Position numbers and translations under genes: made by a program. From Pleurostoma richardsiae (taxonomy: Eukaryota > Ascomycota > Sordariomycetes > Calosphaeriales > Pleurostomataceae): DNA of 64,000 nt. The DNA lies in NCBI GenBank assembly GCA_030052745.1, contig JANBVO010000077.1, forward strand, positions 18,656 through 82,655. The letters are read 5' to 3'. Under the pieces are notes generated by a model. That model searched no databases, was not told where the DNA came from, and worked only from the letters and a program-made list of their open reading frames with translations. Shown piece after piece: positions 1-11,100 of the stretch (position 1 is the stretch's first letter; the number at the start of each line of letters is the position of its first letter).

Positions 1-216
1 GAAACTAACGATGTGCCACGGTATCGACCGCACGTATGGCCATAGTGCGTGCAAAACAACCGACCTAGCATCAGACAAATTTGCTGATTATGCCTCCGAT
101 TATAGCGTCATGGCTGATGGCTCTTCGTTATATTGTACATGTATGCCACCTGGGGCATGCTCTGGCAGGATGTCTTTCCATGCCATAACTGTCTATTCAA
201 ACGTGCCGCATTTCCC

Positions 217-3200
217 TTACGCCTTTGCCTTTGCCTTTTTACCTTTTCCTTTACCCCTCCCTGATTTGCGAACGCCGTCCTGTGCCGAGTCGACGCCGTC
301 CTGCTGGTCATCAACAAACTCATCATCATCGCCACCGCCCGACGCCACCGTCCCAGCCTTGCGTTTCCTCGAGGCCCGCCCGGACGGCGCGGGACTCTCC
401 TCTCCATCGGGAGCCGCATCCTCGGCCCCAGCCTTGGCGCGAAGCCTGCTCACAGCCTCAGCCATCCTCCTGCTCCCCTTCACGCGCTGTCTCGGAGCGA
501 ACGCCTCCTTGGCTCCGACGCCGACACTGCCCTGGAAGAACCTCGTGATGTTGCTCTGCGTGCCCTCGACGTCCCGGCGGTTCATGTCCTTGATGACCGG
601 CACTAGTACCTCGTCCGTGCGTTCCTGACTCCAGCCGATGGTCGCCATCAGGAACCGGCGCAGGCCTTCGAGGTCCGGCACGCCCCACTGGAACGGCTCC
701 GGGCTTTCGTCGACCTCCGGCTTTAGGTACGCCTCGTAGACAGCCGGGTTCGGGAAGCCGGGCGGCAGGAACAGCTTCTTGGCGTGCGACTTACGGAACT
801 TGCGGCGGAAGGGCGAATCGGCGTCTGCCTCCTTAGGCCGGTTGTGTACCTGCACGTCCTGCCACCAGTCGCGGAACGCCTCGAGGCCCTTCTGGCCCGG
901 GAACTCGGAGAGGATCTCGAGGGCCGTGACGGGGCCGATGCCCGGGAGTCCCTCGGTGTAGTCGGAGCCCAGCAGCTGGGCGATGGATATGAGCTGCTCC
1001 CTTGAGAGGGACATCTCCTTCTCGAGGTCGTTGCTCAGATAGCACTCGACGAACTTGTTGCCGTTGAACATATTCTTGTAGACCCTCGTCCCGCCGAACA
1101 GAAAGGTGTCCGAGTCGTCGGTGACGATCCCGTCTACGAGACTCAGCTGCACCAGTTCCGAGCACTGGGCTTCGGCCTCCATCGGCGCGGTGATGTAGGG
1201 GATGCCAAACAGCCGCAGGAGAGATTGACATTCCGCGACCATGACCTGCGTCACCTCGTCCGCGTCACGCCTATCCTTCTTTTGCTGGGTCCTGAGAGCG
1301 CGCAGCTCACGCTCGTAGTCTTCCTGGTTCAGGTGCTGCGGCTTGTGGTTCAGCTCGCTGGCAAACCTGGCATGCTCCTCAGCCTCCTCGGCCATCTGCG
1401 CGAGGAGCGCCTCTTCTTCCGGGTCACTAAACTCGTCATACTCTCCTTCCGCGAAGGGATCGTCGTCGGGAGGGAGTTCAGCAAGTCCTTCGTGTCGCTC
1501 TTGCTGAGCAATAGGCGGAGTCGGAGGTGACACATCCTCAAACGTCACCTCCTCGAAGTCGAGTTCTTCGGACTGCTTCGGCGCGTTGTCTGCAGAAGCG
1601 ACGTGGTCCGCCGGACGTGCCACGTCTGGGACTGCGACATCTTCGAACTCAACGTCCGGCGAAGGCGACCGAGGAGCCACATGCACTTCTGGAGTGGGCA
1701 GTTCGACATCCGCCTCTGGGGCAACGCCATGCTCAAGGTCCTGAAGTGTGGCTGGTGCCTCACTGCCCGCTTGTGATGCCTGTGTTACTGTGACATCCTC
1801 GGGGACTCTCGCCGCCCGTACGGGTAGCGCCTCTTGTGGTGACTTCCTTCCCTCCCCTTCAGGTACTGAAGGCTTGACCGGCTTCGGCGGTGGTGCTTCT
1901 ACTATTTCAACGTCAGTTCCCTCATCGTCCGAAGACTCGATCTCAACAACAGCATCTCGTAATCGCCGCATCCGCAGCCGCTCTTCCTCAAGCGCCAGCT
2001 CTCGATCCTCCTCATTGACTTCAGTCTCGACCCGCTGTTGCTCCTTCACAGAGTCTCTAATGTCTTTGTCGTGGTCGATCATCCAGGGAGGCAGTGGCTT
2101 GGGCGCGTCATCAGCGGCCGGTTCTTTCTCAAAACCTCCTTCTGCTTCTTCTCCCTCAGGCTCGGCCTCGAAGCCACCAGCCTCCTTGCTGCTTTCTTGC
2201 TTCTTAGCCCCCGCTGCAGGTTTTTTCTCGAAGATTGAAGTCCTCCAGTCAAGCTTCTCAAACGGAAGAGGCCCATGAAAGGCGTTCTTCACATTCGGCT
2301 TAATAGGGGCGGCGGGCTTAGGGGCCACCTTCTGCTTCTTCTTCCGGTTCGCAGCCAAGACGGCCTGAATGTCCATATCGCTGTCACTGCTGGCGTCGCT
2401 CTCGCGCCTGCGAGGGACAGCGGCAGTTGCTCTGTTGTTGACGATATGCGCAACCATGCGGCCGCTTGAAGACACTATTGGCCGCGGTGCTGCAACCGCC
2501 TTTTGCGTCCACTGCGGAACAGGGACGTCTTCAAAGTCTTCATCTTCATCTTCCACCTCTTCCGTTTGAGCCCCCACACCATGCTGGCTCTGTAACGACA
2601 TTGCAATCGCTCGGTTCAGGTCTTCGTCCTCATCGGCGAGAAGAGGATCCTGGGGGCCTTGATCTCCAAAGAGGTCATCTTTGGGTGCTGCGTCGTCAAC
2701 GAATAGCGAGTCTCCGGCTTCTTCAGCTTCTTCTTCGACATCGATATCCAGCGACTGCGCTCTGTTGTAGGCTGCATGTGTCCGGTTTCCATTTGGCCGC
2801 GGTAACCTATTTAGACCCTCGATCGGGACGTCCTCAAAGTCGTCGTCGTCGTCTTCCCATTCATCTCCCTCGTCCTTTGTTTGGTATTGAAACTGCAAGG
2901 CATCGATATCGATAGGCTTTTCATATGTCCCTCGGTCCTTCTCTTTGCTCACGACACCCAGGGCCCAGCCACCCTCAGCACCCTCGTTCTTAACCAAAAT
3001 ATACTCCCGGTCCTTCTCACCAGCAACACGGCCGCCACCGTTGATAGTGAGATCCAGCCCGGTCATCTTCAGCTCGGCCATGAGCCGCTGCGTGAGGTGG
3101 TTCCGCTCCTTCACCCTCTCGACCTGGAACCGCGAGAACTCCATCCTGTTCGGGAACATGTCGTCCAGCTGCTCCTTGCTCAAGCCCATGCGCAGCCGGC

Positions 3201-3960
3201 TGCGGATCCGCGCCGCGTTCAGGATGTTGTACCGGTCCGGCGGCGGCAGGCTCTTGAAGAACTCGCCGTCGAAGTCGATCTTGCTGAAGTCGTACAGGTT
3301 AACGTCCTCGCCGGCGTTGAACTGCCGCGCGTACTCCTCCAGCTCCTCGACGCTCATGATGCGCGGGTCCTCGGGCCGCGCCATCCCCGCGATGCTGCCG
3401 CCCTCGAGCTCCGGCAGGTGGTACGCGTCCTGCCGGAAGAACTTGCGGTTCTTCTGCCGCTCCTGTTGCGTAGAGAAGGCCTCGTCCGCGTAGACGATGT
3501 TGTTCATGTCCGGCAGCTCCTCCCCGGGTTCATCCTCCGGCCGCCGCGGTGCCGCCCCCGCCGTCTGGTCCATCGCCCGCCTCTTCCTCTTGTCCTCCTC
3601 CTCCTCCGCGATCCGCTGCATCTGCACGGCGAGCAGCTTCCCGGCTGTGCGCACAGCATCGTCGCGGCGGCCCTCGCGCCTGCGCCGACGGCCCTGCAGG
3701 GTGGCGCGCTTGAGGGAGGGGGCGCCACCGTCGAAGACGAAGACGGGCCGGATGCCGAACCACAGCAGCTTGCAGATGCGGCGGAAGAAGCCGACGACGT
3801 GGGAGTTGCGCAGGGCGTTTCCCTCCTTGTCGCGCACGGCCTTGAGGAACTGGTAGATCCAGATGGAGGCGTCGACGGCGAGGCGCTTGCGGTTGAGCGT
3901 CGCGAGGTTGGTTGGCCGAGCGCAGGGTTGGACGACCTGCCAAAGGCCGTTCACACCCAT
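217..3960 (-). CDS. RAD2: RAD2/XPG-type structure-specific DNA repair endonuclease
   Basis: Single-exon ORF of 1247 residues. The N-terminus MGVNGLWQVVQPCAR and the following VDASIWIYQFLKAVRD and PVFVFDGGAP segments are the XPG N-domain (about residues 1-100). The I-domain lies near residues 905-1010, with the acidic metal-site stretches APMEAEAQCSEL and IVTDDSDTFLFGG followed by the helix-hairpin-helix LPGIGPVTALEI. The roughly 800-residue acidic spacer between the two halves separates RAD2/XPG from FEN1 and EXO1. The spacer contains a UIM-like segment (DEDLNRAIAMSLQSQ, about residue 445), and a canonical PIP box (QSNITRFF) sits near residue 1136. Known role of the family: it makes the 3' incision in nucleotide excision repair. 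The tail is Lys/Ala/Gly-rich and nuclear-localisation-like. Divergent from NAA38 with 532 bp between start codons. Family assignment is secure; UIM and PIP functions are inferred from motif shape. Confidence 0.96.
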   Translation of the reverse strand: MGVNGLWQVVQPCARPTNLATLNRKRLAVDASIWIYQFLKAVRDKEGNALRNSHVVGFFRRICKLLWFGIRPVFVFDGGAPSLKRATLQGRRRRREGRRDDAVRTAGKLLAVQMQRIAEEEEDKRKRRAMDQTAGAAPRRPEDEPGEELPDMNNIVYADEAFSTQQERQKNRKFFRQDAYHLPELEGGSIAGMARPEDPRIMSVEELEEYARQFNAGEDVNLYDFSKIDFDGEFFKSLPPPDRYNILNAARIRSRLRMGLSKEQLDDMFPNRMEFSRFQVERVKERNHLTQRLMAELKMTGLDLTINGGGRVAGEKDREYILVKNEGAEGGWALGVVSKEKDRGTYEKPIDIDALQFQYQTKDEGDEWEDDDDDFEDVPIEGLNRLPRPNGNRTHAAYNRAQSLDIDVEEEAEEAGDSLFVDDAAPKDDLFGDQGPQDPLLADEDEDLNRAIAMSLQSQHGVGAQTEEVEDEDEDFEDVPVPQWTQKAVAAPRPIVSSSGRMVAHIVNNRATAAVPRRRESDASSDSDMDIQAVLAANRKKKQKVAPKPAAPIKPNVKNAFHGPLPFEKLDWRTSIFEKKPAAGAKKQESSKEAGGFEAEPEGEEAEGGFEKEPAADDAPKPLPPWMIDHDKDIRDSVKEQQRVETEVNEEDRELALEEERLRMRRLRDAVVEIESSDDEGTDVEIVEAPPPKPVKPSVPEGEGRKSPQEALPVRAARVPEDVTVTQASQAGSEAPATLQDLEHGVAPEADVELPTPEVHVAPRSPSPDVEFEDVAVPDVARPADHVASADNAPKQSEELDFEEVTFEDVSPPTPPIAQQERHEGLAELPPDDDPFAEGEYDEFSDPEEEALLAQMAEEAEEHARFASELNHKPQHLNQEDYERELRALRTQQKKDRRDADEVTQVMVAECQSLLRLFGIPYITAPMEAEAQCSELVQLSLVDGIVTDDSDTFLFGGTRVYKNMFNGNKFVECYLSNDLEKEMSLSREQLISIAQLLGSDYTEGLPGIGPVTALEILSEFPGQKGLEAFRDWWQDVQVHNRPKEADADSPFRRKFRKSHAKKLFLPPGFPNPAVYEAYLKPEVDESPEPFQWGVPDLEGLRRFLMATIGWSQERTDEVLVPVIKDMNRRDVEGTQSNITRFFQGSVGVGAKEAFAPRQRVKGSRRMAEAVSRLRAKAGAEDAAPDGEESPAPSGRASRKRKAGTVASGGGDDDEFVDDQQDGVDSAQDGVRKSGRGKGKGKKAKAKA

Positions 3961-4492
3961 AGTGGGCTACGGAAGGGGCGTCGGAATTGGTTGTTATTGG
4001 GACCCAGGCTGCAGAGCCTCGCCCTGTCCTCTGGCGATCTTCAACGGTCGTTCTGAAGGAGAGGCGATAGGAGAGGGTGGGAGAGTCGAGGTTCGAAAAG
4101 CAACGGCTTGCTCAGTCAGGCATCGGAGCGAAGCGCATCGCAATGGGACGCTCTATCCACTATCACGGGGCCCCGAAAAGAGCGGCATCGGTGTAAGAAA
4201 ACGAGAGTTTAGCTATTCAGCACCGGATAGTGCTAAAAGAATCTATCCATTCCCGCCTCCGGCGATGACTCGAGGGCCGTCAAGGACCGCGCCCACCACC
4301 AGGCAGCCGAGCCCATTGGGCCTAGCAAACGCCCCGCATATCGTCATCACTGCTCGTCCCTTCCGCGCTATCACGGGACCCGGTACGTACCTCCATTAAG
4401 GAGACTCCCCTTTCCGGATCAGAACCAACACCACGAAGCCCCTCCATGCGGCTCATGCACCACAAACCACGCCGTGTTGTCCTGCCGCCCCG
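3961..4492. promoter_or_regulatory. Shared divergent promoter region of RAD2 and NAA38
   Basis: 532 bp separate the two start codons, which is the shortest divergent gap in the window. I see no convincing TATA box and no supported ORF here. The two genes probably share a compact bidirectional promoter; this is inferred only from orientation and distance. Confidence 0.5.
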
Positions 4493-4917
4493 ATGGACAA
4501 AGATGAGGCGTCGCAGTTCCTCGCCTCCCTGCTGAACAAGTACCTGCGCGTCCGCACGACCGACGGGCGCATGTTCTGGGGCCAGTTCAAGTGCACTGAT
4601 CCGGTGCGGTTTTACCCTGCGTGACACCTCACCCGGTACCCCGGACTATAAAAGAAGCTGCAGGGACTACGGCGACAGTGCGTTGCTGACTCTTCTTGCC
4701 TCTGCAGGACCGCAACATCATCCTCGCCCATACGTACGAGTACCGCGAGCCGTCGCCGCGCGAGCGCGCAAAACAAGCCGAGAATGCAGCGGCCGTGGGG
4801 TCCGCGAGCGTTGCGATGGAGCTGTCGTCGCGGTACCTCGGCCTGGTCGTCGTTCCCGGCGAGCATATCGTCAAGATAGAGCTGGAGCAGTTCACAAGCC
4901 AGATGAAGAAGAGTTGA
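4493..4917 (+). CDS. NAA38: Sm-like NatC auxiliary subunit (Naa38/Mak31-type)
   Basis: Two exons, 4493-4603 and 4708-4917, encode 107 residues. The intron begins GTGCGG, ends CTCTGCAG and joins in phase 0, giving an uninterrupted Sm1 motif (LLNKYLRVRTTDGRMFWGQF followed by KCTDPDRNIIL) and Sm2 motif (YLGLVVVPGEHIVKIELE). The central DGR...G...CTD...N and the late VVPGEHIVKI pattern are those of the LSMD1/Naa38 branch rather than core LSm2-8 proteins. Known role: with Naa30 and Naa35 it forms NatC, which acetylates N-termini beginning Met-hydrophobic. A 25-residue Ala/Glu-rich insertion lies between the two Sm motifs. Too small and split to appear as one long ORF. The start is the first ATG before the Sm fold. 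Confidence 0.87.
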
Positions 4918-5312
4918 GCCTCCCGCTCGCGGCACGTACGGATAGTGAGACAGGCCGATGAAGCAGGACTCGGGATGTCTACAGATGTCACGGCTGGCAT
5001 TACCCCATGAGCTTTACGTCTGAGTATCTCAAACCAAGGGAGGAATCGATGCATGTCTAATACCCATCGCATTTTTAAGGGAATAGCAGAAGAAAGGCTA
5101 GTGTGGTAATAGTACAAGAACCGATGCCGTTGCAGAAGAATGGCCAAACACCCTCTCCGGGAACCCCGATTATCCCCATTTCTCGACCCGGTTCCAATGT
5201 CCGTCGCAACAAAGAGTATCAAACAGTAAAACACACATGTACTAGACTCAGCACCGGGAAATGATCAGAACACTAGGCAAGGCCATGCTCTCCTGCCTGT
5301 TGCGTCCCCATA
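4918..5312. other. Convergent 3' intergenic region, NAA38-PIL1
   Basis: 395 bp between two stop codons. It must hold both 3' UTRs and polyadenylation sites. I see no ORF, RNA gene or repeat in it. Confidence 0.6.
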
Positions 5313-6710
5313 CTAGGCGGCGATAGCCTCCTGGGTACGACCCCGACTCTCACCGTTCAAGCCGCTCTCACTCTCGTGAATAGAGTGGCTAGGGCCGTCC
5401 TCCTCCTCTTCTTCCTCGTCATCCTCGTCGTCGTACTCGTCGCCCTTATGCTGCGAGGCCGGGACCCAGGAATCCCGATCGTTAAGCGGGGCATCTTGAC
5501 CAGACAGATCGTGGCCCTCCGCCCGGGCCTTGATATTGTTGCGACGGCGCTGAGAGAGCGTCCTAGCACGGGTGGAGAGCTTGGAGTGAACGGCAGCGTT
5601 CTGCTGGACCCAGTTGGTCAGGGCGTCCTCGCAGTCCTGAATGATGGCCTTGCTGGCCTCATAGCCGTCATAAGCAGCGCGAGTCTCTCCGGGAGTGACA
5701 GGAGTGTCGTCGATGAGCTCAAGGAGGTGCTTTCCGTAGCCGGCGATGATGGCGACCTTCTCACAGTGCTCGCGCAGCGCGTCGAATTGGTACGAGTAAG
5801 CAGCCTTGATCTTCTCACGGGTGATGTTGGACAGCTGCGCTTCAGCAACCAGCGACTCGGCCTCTGCGCGAACCAGCTCCTGCTCGAGAACGACTATCTT
5901 CGGCGAGTTGGGCTCCTTGTACTTCAGCTGGGCAATCTGATCGGTGATCTTCTGCTTCCCTGGACGCGAATGTTGGTTAGAGTGATAGAGAACGGGGCTG
6001 AGGGCGGCATTACTCACGGTCTCTGCTTGGCTGTACGGAAGCCTCGATATTTCTAATGCTCTTTATCGTGATACGGTACTGGTCGTAGCGATCAACGTAT
6101 TGGTCCTCCAATTCGCCAATCTCGTAAATCAAGACTCCGAGCTTGTCCGTGACATCCGACACATCCTCGTCGCAATTCTCGCCCCAGAGTGAGAGTTGTT
6201 GCTGTTGAACAATTAGACTCGGCCACGTAGCAGTAAAACGGTAGGTTGGAAGGGCCGTACAGCAACTTCCATTCGCTCCTTGGCAACTGTCTCTAGGCTG
6301 CGCATGACGTTCTTCTCCATCTTGACGAGCTGCGACAGCTTCTTGGCCAGGTCGGGCCCGAAGGCGCCGGCTGCGTTTCGGCGGAGAGCATGACCTAAAG
6401 GAACTGTTAACCACACCAACCATGAGTTCCGCGCTCAAATGCAAATCCATGTGTGGAAGTCGTGTGTCCAGACAGTGATGCGTTGCCGGGGTGGTTTCGC
6501 AGGAAGGACTTACTCAGGCCGCCGCCGCGACCAAAGAGGCGGCCGGATTTGGTGGACGAAGGCGGGGGAGGAGGGTTCTGCAGATCAGGCAGTTAGTTCA
6601 CGAGCCCTTACCGCACGAATAGGGCGGGTGCAGAGGTAGAGAATTGAGTTTACCTGGATCTGAGACGCGGTGGGCGCCCGGGTCTGGCGCATAGAATACG
6701 TGCGATGCAT
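5313..6710 (-). CDS. PIL1: Eisosome core BAR-domain protein Pil1/Lsp1
   Basis: Five exons on the minus strand: 6710-6654, 6577-6514, 6394-6261, 6201-6018 and 5959-5313, together 361 residues. All introns are GT-AG with donors GTAAAC, GTAAGT, GTACGG and GTGAGT, and all joins keep the frame. The N-terminus (MHRTYSMRQTRAPTASQIQ) followed by a Pro-rich stretch, then FGPDLAKKLSQLVKMEKNVM and LSLWGENCDEDVSDVTDKLG, is the Pil1 family signature. The BAR domain occupies roughly residues 45-275. The tail is strongly acidic with a run of Asp/Glu. Known role: it self-assembles on the inner plasma membrane and shapes eisosome furrows; its phosphorylation by sphingolipid-responsive kinases controls assembly. 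The introns crowd the first half of the gene. A CAT-free stretch upstream marks a likely leader of about 450 nt. Confidence 0.95.
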
Positions 6711-7165
6711 GGTGAAGATGCTGAGTAGACGAAGACGATGGTGCGACTAGGGTCTAGAAAGCTGTGCGCAAAGCACGAGAAAATGTCAGCCAGAGAAAGA
6801 GAAGCCTTGGCTGGAGCTTCGGGTGTCGTGACGACAGGAAAAATGCTCTGGAGGAGTTAAAGGTGCCAATGCTCAATTACCTTGTGTACGTACGCAAGGG
6901 CACTTTGAGGTGCGGGGAGGTCGGATGGATTGCGTCGTATACGTATGAGCTCGTGGTGGGTGCACGAATCAGGAACCGCGCCAGGAGCAGAAAGCACAGG
7001 CCGGCGGACAAAGGATTATGCTTTTCAGGAATGGAGACGGGTGATGGCGGTGGTTGTAGTTGCTTGAGGGCAGGAGTCGCTTGGGAAGTGAGGATCTGAG
7101 AGAGGGAGAGAGAGGCTGGTGATGGGCGTCTGAGCTTCGGGCTGGCTGACGACCCTTGGCCTTTA
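6711..7165 (-). promoter_or_regulatory. Probable 5' leader of PIL1 (ATG-free)
   Basis: On the minus strand there is no ATG between the PIL1 start codon and 7165, while the complementary strand of the same stretch has several. Such one-sided depletion is expected of a 5' UTR. The leader is pyrimidine-rich on the coding strand. Transcription start is inferred to lie near 7165 or closer. Confidence 0.5.
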
Positions 7166-8122
7166 CATAGAAATCGTGTCGTGGCAGTCAGGCGGCCTGT
7201 CGGAGACGGTGGGAAGCTCGGATGGCCTCACCGACGTCATCCTGGTGCACTGACGCACTTGATTTGGCAGCGGCTGTGCCTTTCGGGCGCCGCGCTAACT
7301 CCCATTCCGTCAAACCCTCCCACACCCTGCGCTTCTCCATGTGGGGACGATGATTGACCTTGCAGGAACGCAAGAATGGACTCGACGCCGAAACCAGATC
7401 TGTCTGTCCCGCTCCCACTCGCACGTCGGCGCATGTACTCACAGTACACATTACCGAGGCAGGTACTCGACTGCACAGGTGCCGAGGCAGGCTAGAGCAA
7501 GGTACTGCGTACTCTACAGTACATGCCCTCTCTCCTGTTGCCCGGGCTCTACGGAGTACTCCGACCACCCATGGTGCAGCTGAGCTAACGGGTGGAGGGT
7601 GACGATGTTTGCGCTCTCCGGGTCTGTTGTGTTGTTGGCTGCCCGGCCAATGACGGCATTGTCCATCCCAGCTGAACAAACGAAGCTTGCGAACCTTAGC
7701 TAGTCCTGCTAGTGGTTACCCAGGGTAACGCCCACGCCGTCATAGTCTTCCGAGGTATCTCTGCAACGCAGCACTGCACAGTGAGGTAGGGGTGTCTCAT
7801 TCTCGATTGCGCGCGCCCGGGATGACGCTGTGGCCGTCCATATGGTCGTCGGGTCCACGAGGCCGAACCTCCGCACAGCCATGGCCAGTCACTTGTCACA
7901 ATTGCATGCACATTCGGAGAAGCTGCTTGGCTGTCAACGACGAAAATGCCGTATCACCGTAGAGCTCTCTCACATAGTGGACACGTCACGTGCCGTAAAT
8001 TCTTAACCATGCCCTTCTGCTCCCCAGAATGAATTGGTGCATAGGGCGGAGCAGTCGATTTGGGGTTCTCATATAAGAACTAGATCTACCGGTATTCCTA
8101 GTTGGGCTCGCCGGAGACCCAG
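7166..8122. other. Divergent intergenic region PIL1-WDR6 with GTAC-rich patch
   Basis: No supported gene; the short ORFs here show no recognisable protein. Between 7435 and 7559 the self-complementary tetramer GTAC occurs seven times, against about 0.5 expected at uniform composition. This may be a promoter element cluster for either gene. Nothing else is evident. Confidence 0.4.
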
Positions 8123-11100
8123 ATGTCTCGACCGGTAGGTCCCGTTGACATGTTGTAACTCGTGGCGTGTCCAAGAGCTGACAACGTGCCTTAGCCGGTG
8201 ACTGCCCGAGACACCCTCCCGCAGCAAGAACATATTCTGTGTCCAGTCACCGCTCTCGCCTTCTTCCGATCCCGTAGTGAGCATCTCTATGTTCTCTCCG
8301 GTGAAGATACGAACTTAGTCGTCTATAATGTGGAGACGTTTTGGAAATGTGGCCAGCTGCGCATCTTCGGCGCCCAACCGATCCACGGCATCTCCGTTGA
8401 TGCGCAGGGTAGCTCAGACGCCCTGATCTGGGGCGCCCAGTCTGTAGCTGTCCTCACACTCGAGAGACTAGAATGTCTGGTACGGGGGCAGACCGTGGAG
8501 TCTCCGGTCGAGGCGAAAGCCCCAGACTGGATCTACGGCGGGTCTCTGTCGCCTTTCGATAGAAGTTTCGGAGTGGTCGTCACGGGCCATAATGAGATAG
8601 CCCCTGTTCAGATTGACCCAGATGGGAAGAAGCTCACGTTTGGACGGCTACGATCACCGTCACGGCCAATTCTATATTCAGCCGACGTTCGCTGGTTCTC
8701 AGCCGACACCCTCTTGGTGGTGGGCGGCACCATGTTCAGCGAAATCATGGTTTGGAAATGTTATCTGGACAGAGACACCGACCACGATTGTGAAGTACTG
8801 TTTGTCTTCTCCGGCCACGAAGGCTCCATTTTCGGCATCGCAATCTCGCCAGAAATCGAGCTCCCTACTGGAAAAAAGGGGAGGTTGCTGGCTAGTTGTA
8901 GTGATGACAGGACAATCCGTGTGTGGGACATATCAGAACGGCCCAGGAGAGACGGCGCTACTAATAACAAAGCATTGGAGAAGCTCAGGGAGATTCGCGA
9001 GACCGGATTTGGGAAGATCGAGGCCATCACGTCGAAACTCGAGGAGTCATCTAGGCCGCTCGCCATGGCCACCGGTCACCTATCCAGAGTCTGGAATGTC
9101 GAATTATTGTGTCCTTTACGTCTTGATGACGGTGACATCGTCTCAGTATACTCTTTCGGAGAGGATGGGACAGCTCAACAGTGGGAGATGGCATTGGACG
9201 TGCCGTCCTGGGCAGCGTCCCTCGACGAGCAGACATGCGACGAGCAATCTGGTCCTAGAGATGCTTGTGGGACTCTGAGTCACACCACAACTGTTCACGC
9301 TCATAGCGGGAAGCATATCTGGGCAGTTGCCATGTTGTCGCAGCTACATGGAAAGGCGCAACCCCTAATAGCGACCGGAGGTGCAGATGGCCAGATCAGC
9401 CTCATAGGTCAAGTTGCGAAAGCTCCTCAGGCTGGGTCGGAATTATCAGACTACGCCGTCCACGGCTGCGAAGGAAAGAATGCGCGAACTATATCCATGT
9501 CTGTTTCCGACGTCCTGGACAACCTAGTGGTCAGAAATGATAAGGTGAGAGTCGCCGGTGTCGCAGCGCAGTCCATGATCGCTATAAAGCGGGACTATCT
9601 CAGCAAGTATGTGTTCTTGCCTGGAGATCGCGTCTTCGCCGTCACACGTTCTGGCAGGATCTTCATAGGTCATCTGGCAGATCCTCTGTTCTGGGAAGAG
9701 ATTGAAGTGGACGACGAAATCCACAGAGATCTCTTCTCGTACCAGACTGCCGGGGATTCTGGGACAGGCGACATCTTTCTCGGTTCCGCAAGCGGACGAC
9801 TATACGTATATGATAGTTGCGGCTTCCGGGCCATAGCAAAGCTGCCAGGCAAGATTACCGACATATTCTACCTCTCAAGAGACCATACCCCGCTCAACCC
9901 CTCGGATACCAGTGGTATCCCACCCCTGCCCTCTCGCCTCATAGTCAATACTCTGACGCAGAGCCGATCGATGGCATATCTCGTTGATCTCGCAATTAGT
10001 AGCGCAGCGCCCGGAATATCTGAGATCGACTTAGATGAAGGGTTCAATGCCACCGCTGCGGCTGTATGCTGCGGCTACTTGATACTAGGCTCGCGAAAAG
10101 GACATCTCCTTATTTATCGTGAGCAGCGGTCCCGAGATCTCCAGCGCGTTGCGAGGGTGAATCCCGTCTCAAAGGATGCAGTTTCATCCATCACTGTGCT
10201 GCCAGGGAGAGCAGGGACTGTTTCTCCTTATTTCCTCACCACAGCCCGGGACGGAAGATATCGTATCTACGAAATTGACATTTCGAGGGACAAGATGAAG
10301 GTCACGTTAACAAGCGACGTATCTCCACCCGTTGGACCCATGCTTGAGGGAGCTCGCTTTGTCAAAACAGCAAACGGCGAAATAGAACTTATATTATGCG
10401 GCTTCCGAAGTAAATACCTCGTTATCTGGAACGAGACTACACGGCAGGAGCTCGCATCCATCGAGTGTGGAGGTGCCGGGAGAGCTTTCACATACTCCAT
10501 CAGCCCAGATCGGGCAGAGCAGCTGAGGGTCATCTGGACGCAAGCGTCGCGGACCTATCTCTACTCGCAGACTCGTGTACACCACCGAACGCTCAAGCCA
10601 GGCGGGCACGGCCGTGAGGTCCGGGCCGTCAGCAGCAGCGGCACCTTCCTGGCGACTGCCTCTGAGGACACGCATATTCGCATCTGGCAGTACCAAAACG
10701 GGGGCCTCCGCTGTCTTTCTGTGATCAACCTCCACAGGAATGGGCTGCAGGCTCTGAAGTGGGTGGGTGAGGATTACCTCCTGAGCAGCGCTGGCGGCGA
10801 AGAGTTCTACATTTGGAGGATTACTCACCTCGACTCTGACTATCGAGGCATCGCAGTTGTCTGTGAGGCAGCCTACACAGACCGCACTGCCGATGGCGAT
10901 TTGCGAATCACGAGCTTCGATGTTGACAGCCTCCGCGACGAGGGTGGTAGCGACTCAGAAAGAGTGCTGTGCATATCATTAGCCTTGTCAAACTCAACTT
11001 TCAAAACCTATCGGTACTCCCGAGAGGCTGGGTTCGCATTGCTATCGGTGGGTCGGTACACTGGTGTGTGCTTGACCCAGCTGCGCCACGTGAGCTGGGA

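Noticed and set aside
2881-4056. 391-codon plus-strand ORF opposite the RAD2 N-terminal half
   Set aside because: It is a mirror of a high-GC coding frame; the product is Leu/Arg/Val-rich without domains, while the minus strand encodes a conserved XPG N-domain.
7188-7679. 163-codon minus-strand ORF upstream of PIL1
   Set aside because: Falls in promoter DNA; the reading frame does not continue into conserved sequence.
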